From assembly GCA_023078555.1 (NCBI GenBank), contig CM041198.1, positions 11,661,874-11,725,873 of the forward strand: 64,000 nucleotides of DNA, in the 5' to 3' direction. Of the stretch, positions 57,164 through 64,000 are shown one piece after another. The notes under the pieces were generated by a model. It saw only the letters and a list, made by a program, of their open reading frames with translations, ran no database searches and had not been told where the DNA came from. The stretch's first letter is position 1; each line of letters starts with the position of its first letter. The translations under genes and the position numbers were made by a program. Origin of the DNA: Ulva prolifera. Lineage: Eukaryota; Chlorophyta; Ulvophyceae; Ulvales; Ulvaceae.

Positions 57164-59384
57164 ATGGATGGCGACGCATCCGTGCCGTACACCGAAGCGC
57201 AGCTCTCTAGGTACCGCCACTTGGTAAGACTGGCATCGAGATGGTTCTTTTCGGGTGATCTTACAGCAAGGATCACGGAGGCTACCCCGGAAGGTGCCAA
57301 GCCCGATGCCCCCAAAAAACGCAAACGGAACAAGGTACACTGCGATTGCCGGCTTGTACCGCAGTGTGATACCGAGCCGTGCATCGTTGCTTACGGCATC
57401 GAATGTCACAGGTCTCAGAGAGCGACCTAGCTGTCGTCATCATGGATGGGCTATCGTACCATGAGGGCTGGGTGTCTGAAGAGAAGTTCTGCCAGAAGCT
57501 GTCCCTAGGTGGCAAACAAGTGCGGCGTATGATGCAATTTTTAGAAAAACACGGTTTCATCGTCAGAGAGCACAGGCGGGAGAAGAAGCAGGGAAACAAA
57601 GTGGAAAGTGTTGCGGAGCAGGATCAGCTCGTGGCACAGCCTCGCACGGCCACATACGTAACCATTGACTATCCTCACATGGTGGATATGCTTCGGCTTC
57701 GTCTGTACCTGGTGAAGAAGCAAGCTCAGGACAGGATCGACAGTGGAGATGTGCGCAACAGTTGTACTGTGTGTGGCTGCCGTTTTGAAATCTTGTTGTT
57801 GTTTGCACAGGACCGTCTGAGCTTCTGACTATGTGGCTGCTATGAGAGAGAGTTACGCGCTCAATGCAGACCATGCAGCCATTTGCTTGCTGCTCTCGTG
57901 ATGGCTTTGAGGCTGTGTGCGGCATGAAGTACACCGTCATCGATTTGAACAGTATGGTCCTTGAAGACGGGTTGTTTCTTTGTCCAACATGCGACAACGG
58001 CATCGTCGTCCCCGATGATCCTCTGAGCCAGAGTGAGGTCAGTGGGATACGCCGGATCAAAAGTGTCCGGCAGCGCCGTGAGGCTGCCACCACACAGCGC
58101 CTGGCTCTGATTGCAGCTCTGAAGCCGCTGGATGAGATGCTCAAAGCCCTAGAGAAGGTGGATCCACCAGACTTTGGGTCCTTCACGGACTGGGCACAGC
58201 GGCGGCAGGAGATGCTTGCTACGGGAGCTGCTACGGGTAAGGCCCTGTCTCAGACATTCCAGTCTGCACAATGGCGCTACCTTGACATGCTGCTGCAGCG
58301 CGCTTGCCTGGCCAGCCTCATGGGTTCTGCCATGCAGCGACGGGGGGTGACAGGCGAGGAGGAGGATCACGTGGACACCTCGATTACGGAATTGATGGGC
58401 CCTTGGTCGGGGACACTGGCATAGCTGTGGAGATCGGAGGAGACGACGCCCCGGCTGCCAAAATGGGCCGTAGGGTTGATGCCTCCTCTGCGGCGCCAGA
58501 TCCCAGAGCGTCACTGCCGTACTTCATCCAGGGGGGCGCTCAAGCTGACACAGCCCAACCGGATGCGGTCCGCTTCGAGACGCACTCTTGAGTGCATGCC
58601 TCTCGCTGGCTGACCTGCAGCTGGCTTGCCTACAGAGCAGTACTGGACTGTCCATTTGCACATGCTCACTGCATGGGTGCCAAAGGAGCAAAATCTGTCA
58701 TGGGGCTGCAAAACAGCTCCAATGCAGCGCACAGTCATGGCCGCATCATGATTGTGTCCAGTTTTTACTTGCATGATTTGGTATCTGGCCAACTTGATGT
58801 AGGATAGCTAAGTGTAGGGTAGGTGGTATTGCAGTGCCAGATCTGAAATTGCTACCAATCGGGGCTGATGTCTGTCTTCATGACACCTTGCTACCCCATG
58901 CAGTCTGGTCAAACCTGGGAACGTGCAAGCAGCAAACTAGATGATGGACCATTTCGTTCCTTTTGCAGGGTGCAGCAGCAGAGCAAGCTAAGGCGGAAGC
59001 CGATGATCAAGCAGCACGATATAAAGTCTTCCTTGAACAATTCCATGCTGCTATGGGACAGCAGACCGCAAGTGCTCGCACCGTCAAGCCTGAGCCAGAG
59101 ATCGCTACCGCAGGAGACGTGGTGAAGGAGGAAGGGAAGGTTAAGGAGGAAGCGAAGGCAGACGTCGATGAGGATGCTGCAGATGACTTTGAATTTGAAG
59201 ATGCACTGCCTCCCAAGGCGACGCCAGACGGTACGCATCCTTCGGGGCGCTCCCATTCATCCCTGCCTCTCATGCGGCTTTGCGTTCACGTTGTGGGGGC
59301 TTGATTGCAGGCGAAGTTGCACGGGAGGACCCTGCCACCGCAGACGCAGAGGGCGACGACGACCTTGAGTGGGAAGATGCCTGA
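57164..59384 (+). CDS. General transcription factor TFIIE alpha subunit
   Basis: Large TFIIE subunit that recruits TFIIH and helps open promoters for RNA polymerase II. Exon 1 (57164-57334) ends KKRKRNK. Exon 2 from 57412 starts VSESDLAVVIMDGLSYHEGW, then a winged helix with QVRRMMQFLEKHGFIVREHR, ATYVTIDYPHMVDMLRLRLY and the first half of a C4 zinc ribbon (CTVCGC). The next exon gives YTVIDLNSMVLEDGLFLCPT with CDNG, the second half. It goes on PPDFGSFTDWAQRRQEM, then a phase-1 intron (about 58235-58337), GDTGIAVEIGGDD, and after a long intron (58568-58968) a helical and acidic end AEADDQAARYKVFLEQFHAA ... DLEWEDA. The final acidic box with Trp is usual for the subunit. Most joins are phase-consistent; the one inside the zinc ribbon is not fixed. 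Confidence 0.88.
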
Positions 59385-60057
59385 CCAAGGCTGTACTGGC
59401 GTGTGCACAGTCGACGTTCTTGTCTGCGTGTTTCTGATGCTCCTGTGTGTCCCTGGTACATGCTGGGGTCAAGGAGGTCAAGGTGGTCCTGGTACATGGA
59501 GTGGTCACACGGTGCCCTACTACCATACCACCATGCTTCCCCCGGCGACCAGATGGGCATCTTCGTGCTCTGCAATTTAGATTTATGAACTGAACTAGCC
59601 AATTCTGGCATGGCTCAAACGCCTCTAATAAATTCTACCGTAAATATCAGATACCTGACATGTTCAGGCTAGCACTCGAAATGGCGAATTCTCAAGCGTT
59701 GAGACGTATGCTTCCCTTCGTGAACCGGACGCGTCGATTTAGACTGCTTGAATTTTGTGTATGTGAGGAGTTGTGTGCGCTGCTGGTGGAGAGGTGCACC
59801 TTCTCTGCGGGTGCCAGAGGATGGCTATGAGGGTAGCGCGGGACTTACCTGACGGAGCTCCACAGAGCCGCTTAAGTAGACGTAGATGCCGCCATTCCGA
59901 CTTTGAAAAGTGGTTGTGACGGGTCTTCGCAGTTGTGGCGTAGCATGTTGCCTACTGAGCGTCGTCCGTGGTCAGCTTCTCGCCGCACGGTTACAGTAAG
60001 AATTGACATCACCAGGAATGGCACATGGCTACACAGTGATACTCGTAGTATTTATAA
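59385..60057. other. Intergenic region, no gene seen
   Basis: Between TFIIE alpha and the coiled-coil gene, both on the plus strand. Contains a TATA-like TATTTATAA (60049-60057) directly before the coiled-coil start. Frames here are short. Confidence 0.45.
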
Positions 60058-61848
60058 ATGAGTTTCAGGGACGACGTGTCGTCCAGTAGCTTCACACCTG
60101 TAACAAGTTCGAAGCTTAAAGGACGCATCAAAGCGATTAAGGTGTGTAGCAGTGAGGGTGAATTGAGCGCAAGCGCCCCCAACAGCGATCGCTAAGATGG
60201 AAGGTTGAAGCTTTGGTGCCAGCAGGATGGGCAGCTGTGCAACGGTGCAAGCTCCGTTTCTGGGCAGCTGGAGAGCTACACAGTGGCCCAGCTGAGGCTC
60301 GAACATGAGCGGGTGGAGAGAGCACACAGGGAGCGCATTGAAGAGCTGAAGTCCCATCTTGCAGGAGTGATTGATCGCACCACCCGCATACGCACAGCAT
60401 ACGACAAAGAGAAACGGCAGTTGTTGAACCAAGTACGCAAGCGCAACGCAACAGTAGTGCATTCGCTTTCTGTATGGTTGCATCTGTTCCCCGAGTTTGA
60501 ATCGTCAGATCGTCTGGATGATGATGAACGTATTGTATGTGGCAAGCTGTCCGATTGGCGTCTCGAGGGCTGTGCAGATGGCAGTCTGTATGTCCACAGC
60601 GTTTCATGTCATCAGATGCAGCAGATGGTTCTGATGGCCAGTAGAGGCACAGCTCACGTTCACGCGCCTGCGCACGTCAGGGTCACAGCGAGTATCTGCA
60701 GTTTCATGAGCACTGACACGCGCAATGACCACGGATAGGCAAATTGACCATGTCCCTGCCCACGCAATGGAGCCACCGCCTGGCTGGAGCCACCGCCTGG
60801 CCGGATGTGGCTGTGGCAAGTGCATAGGTGTCATCCAGGCATGCTGTGCAGCTGGAGAAACTCGCCTGTGAACATCGACAAGCTGAAGCTTCCTGGGAAG
60901 CAAGGCTTTCTAGAGCGAGTGAAAGCCATGCTCAGGCCTTGTCTGCACGAGATCGAGATATTCGGATCCTGCGCCAGCAGTATGATGAGGCTATGCAATT
61001 GGCCGAGCACTGCAAGGCGGATTTGTGTGCACAGGTCCGTGTGGCTGGTCCACTGCTGGGTACAAGCTGCCCTTCCACCATGAATCTAGGATGATGCCTG
61101 GATCGCAAAATTTGCCTTTAATCATGGAACTTGTGTCTTGTGAAGAGGCTTCAAGTAGAGGACCGATTTCGGTGTGACCTGAAACGCAAGGAGCAGGATC
61201 ATGCGGCTGCTCTCCGCCATGCGCAATCGCAACGAGCCGAAATTTCTGCCGAGCTTGAGCTTGCACGGCAGCAAAGCCAAGAGAACGGCAAAAAGGTTGA
61301 GGCTGGAGAAAAACACGTGGAAGCACTTTCGGTGCAACTCAAGACTCTGACTCAAGAACTAAAAGAGTCCAGACACCTGGAGCAGGCTGCTCAGGTGCAG
61401 ACATGTGCCTGCTATGATACAAACCTTGGCAGTACGCATGGCCAAACAGTTGAGGCTTTTGTGTTCCTGCAGAATGAAGTCAAGGTGTGCGCAGAGCGTC
61501 TGAACCAGGAGCAGCAAAAGCATAGGCAGGATATGGATGACACGAGCGCTGCAGCAGATGCACAGATGCTAGAATTGCAAGAAATTAGATCACGAGAAAT
61601 GGATGAGATCGATGGAAAGCTAAAGGACGTATTGCAGCGCAAGAACGCCACCATACAAAGGCGCGCCAGCCGGCCCCCGAGTGTATGTGTTGCCATGGCA
61701 CAACCCAGTCCAGCAACAGCAGAGGGATTCACTCTGACCCTCTTGCAGGTTGCAAAAGTCACTGGACGAAGCAAACACACGCATCGCAGTGTATGAAGAG
61801 GAGATGCACAGGGAGAAGATCAGAGTCCTGGAGCAGATGAAGTGGTAG
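60058..61848 (+). CDS. Coiled-coil protein, CEP131-like in style
   Basis: Six exons with agreeing phases: 60058-60141, 60268-60432, 60852-61034, 61146-61394, 61473-61660 and 61749-61848, giving 322 residues. The start is MSFRDDVSSSSFTPVTSSKL; the rest is almost all heptad coil: LRLEHERVERAHRERIEELK, then AGVIDRTTRIRTAYDKEKRQ, EASWEARLSRASESHAQALS, RAEISAELELARQQSQENGK, and REMDEIDGKLKDVLQRKNAT, then IQRLQKSLDEANTRIAVYEE. The REMDEIDxKxxxVLxRK block recalls the C-terminal part of centriolar CEP131, but coiled coils mislead easily, so the name is only a hint. The fifth intron starts with GC instead of GT (61661-61748). The stop TAG at 61846 overlaps a possible GTAGAT donor, so more coil exons could follow downstream. 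Confidence 0.66.
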
Positions 61849-64000
61849 ATTTGGGAGTACACACCGCGAACGGACCATATACAGTTGGCTGACGATTGCA
61901 AGGATGGCCTGGAACAGGGTTTACAATTGTGGACACGCTGTGCCCGCTTCGACAAGTAGTCATCTCTGCAGTAAAGCATGCTGGCTGGGTCACCGCTGAT
62001 GTATGCTCAGCTGCATGTGTGCTGCTGCTCTTTGCTCCTGGTCGCGTGCACGTGCAGTCGGGGCAGCTCACGATGTGGCTGCCAACTGGCTGTTTGCCAC
62101 CAGGTTGGTTGTCTGCACTCTTGTGTTACAAGGACATCTCCGTTGTCTCAGACTGGACTTTGGTCCTTGAGCTGAATGAACCTTCGACGATGATGGGTAG
62201 GCTGGTGGAGTCGCTATCTGACAAACAGGCAGGGCGATGCCAAGGCAGACACGAACCAGATACAGGCTTTCACGCCTTTCGATTGAGATGGCACATCGAG
62301 CACGCACTGCATCTCATGAACGTAGCAACTGCTGTTGTATGACATGGATGAAGGTGGGAGCTGTCATTGTTGTGTTGCAGAGTGAGAGGCTGCAGCTGCC
62401 GAGGCATGCCCACTCCTGCCTCTGGACAATCTTCTATGCACAGCCAGGCAGTGCTGTCCCTGTATTCAAAAGTCTTGAATGGGCATGGTCAAGTGATAAC
62501 CTGTACCTGGTGAGGCCGAAGTCATGCTCCGCTTTTGTCCACACTTTGAGACATGCAAGTGCTTTCAGCAGTGAATGGCAGAGCCTCAGGCACCTGTGAT
62601 GCCAAGCGCGATCAAACAAGGAAGGTGATGCAATAAAGCACCAAAATCACAGCTGTACAACAACATACACATCTAAGACGTTGATACTGTTCAAATCTAT
62701 ACTAGTAGCACAAAACCAAATTCATTTGCCTCTGCACACCCCGGCCGACGCTCAAGAAGCTGCAGCACTGGAGTTTGCAGCCCATCAGGCACAGACGGAA
62801 CAGTGCAGTGATCATATATGCCACCTTGGCCCTCCTTTCAACCTATGCACATACACCAAGTGCCGTGAAGAACGAACTCTTGGAACAGGCGAGGTCTGTC
62901 CAGCCAACACATGCTGTTGCTGACCAATGAGAGTGGTTGCCTGCCTCAAATGCTGCTGTGAAAAATCTTTCAGAGAGTTGAGCAGATGTACATTTCCTAG
63001 CCAGGACGTGCGCGCTGGTGTTGACTGGGTCCAGCGCAACCGCATCAGGGGGGCACTCACAGGCCGCAGGTGGCAGCACTTGCGGGAATGGTGTCAGAGT
63101 GTCGTTGCACGTGCTCACTTGTTGCGCTTGGGTATAAGGCGGGAGACTTTTGACTTCCTGCACACGCGCAGTGGCCCTCAGTGTGAGGCCGAGGAACAGA
63201 CAGGAATACACACTACATCCGCTGTGTCCAGAGTAAGATCTGCATGCTACAGGACACTGCGCTTCCTGTGGGGCAAACAACATGCACCGTTGCCGCTGAC
63301 TCGCCCCTTGGTGAATGGTACGTGACAGATTTGCCACCGAAGGAGGCAAGCAGCCCCGGCTCACAAGCTATCAGTCACCTGGCACACAAAAGCTGGCAGT
63401 GTTCCCGTCACTGCCAGCACACAGTCAGACTTGTATTGCAGCCAAAGACATCGGCCTGACTGAGTATGTTCAAGCTCAAGCGTGCCACGTCGGCACCCGC
63501 CTCCAAGACACTGCAGGCGGAGGTCATGGTGCGCAGTGCCGGAGAGACAGGCTGAGGCGAGAGCAGCAGGAGCAGCCCGCGCTGGCCGCATGGTGCAAGG
63601 AGCATCCGCACCACGATTGACGGCCCGAGTGCTGCTGGGGTGCAGCCTCGCCTCCATCCTGCTGCCCTGGAGTCTGAGCTGCACCCTCTGCGTCCACCTC
63701 TGCTTGCAGCCTTTGCATGTCCGTGTCATGGCTTTGGCCAATGATGCGGTGCTTGGAACACTTCACATCTTTTTGCGCACAATTGGAGGCATTGACCTCC
63801 TGCAACCAGGCAGGGACGACTCCACCTGCAGCGGCAGCAACCATGGGCACACTGGGAAAAAAATTTCACACCTTTTGAACTGTAAAGTCAACTTGAGGTT
63901 AGTATCACTCCAAAGTAAATGACACTATAGAATCGGTTAAAATTTTGAAACGGATTTAAAACATCGTTTTTTGGAGCTTTTTAGAGAGCCTCAAGGCAGC
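61849..64000. other. Unresolved right end of the window
   Basis: Coding-like pieces on the plus strand include GRLVESLSDKQAG (62198-62236), DAQEAAALEFAAHQAQTEQC (62749-62808), and ICMLQDTALPVGQTTCTVAA followed by DSPLGEWYVTDLPPKEASSP (63238-63357). On the minus strand a competing frame lies at 63364-62843. The pieces may be further exons of the coiled-coil gene or a new gene cut by the window edge. No family recognised. The last 120 bases are A/T-rich. Confidence 0.3.

Noticed and set aside
60433..60738. Open frame running past exon 2 of the coiled-coil gene
   Set aside because: Heptads stop at a GTACGC donor and the continuation is not coil-like; treated as intron readthrough.

Overview
This window is nuclear DNA from a eukaryotic green alga, most likely a chlorophyte. 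Three things support that. Nearly every gene is split by short GT-AG introns. Plastid and plant-lineage proteins are present: VIPP1, a plastid PDZ protein, a DUF3531-like protein, plant-type formiminotransferase, and MurD with a transit-peptide-like leader. TGTAA elements, the chlorophyte polyadenylation signal, lie 10-160 bases past many stop codons on both strands. No species is assigned. No rRNA, tRNA, CRISPR array, phage or transposon was recognised.

Layout. 0.5-15 kb: MurD ligase (+), sorting nexin (-), prohibitin (+), PPTC7-like PP2C phosphatase (-), thioredoxin-like protein (-), formiminotransferase (-), RNA polymerase I/III subunit RPAC1 (+). 15-30 kb: a 918-residue Ser/Ala-rich frame (-), an SLC49-like MFS transporter (-), poorly resolved DNA with a G/T-skewed patch, an unassigned multi-exon gene (-), and a second SLC49-like transporter (+). 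30-44.5 kb: BCD1/ZNHIT6 (-), mitoferrin (+), VIPP1 (-), PDZ protein (+), farnesyl diphosphate synthase (-), DCAF12-like WD40 protein (+), PIG-X (-). 44.5-48 kb: gene-poor, with a 12-bp minisatellite. 48-64 kb: WDR26/GID7-like protein (+), an unresolved stretch, a small mitochondrial-type protein (-), DUF3531-like protein (+), TFIIE alpha (+), a coiled-coil protein (+), then an unresolved end.

Genes alternate strand and are often divergent or convergent with short spacers. Most are ordinary housekeeping functions: transcription, snoRNP assembly, isoprenoids, GPI anchors, plastid membrane care, mitochondrial quality control and ubiquitin ligase receptors. There is no operon-like pathway. Two themes recur: iron and heme related transport (two SLC49-like carriers and a mitoferrin within 15 kb) and CUL4/GID substrate receptors (DCAF12-like and WDR26-like).

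The most notable items are a nuclear, intron-bearing MurD with a probable plastid leader, a set of introns that are multiples of three and free of stops (hiding inside long open frames), a GC-AG intron, and a Ser-rich exon that may be the tail of an MFS transporter. I found no clear candidate for a wholly new system. Exon boundaries come from splice-site phase and remembered family patterns, not from transcripts or searches.
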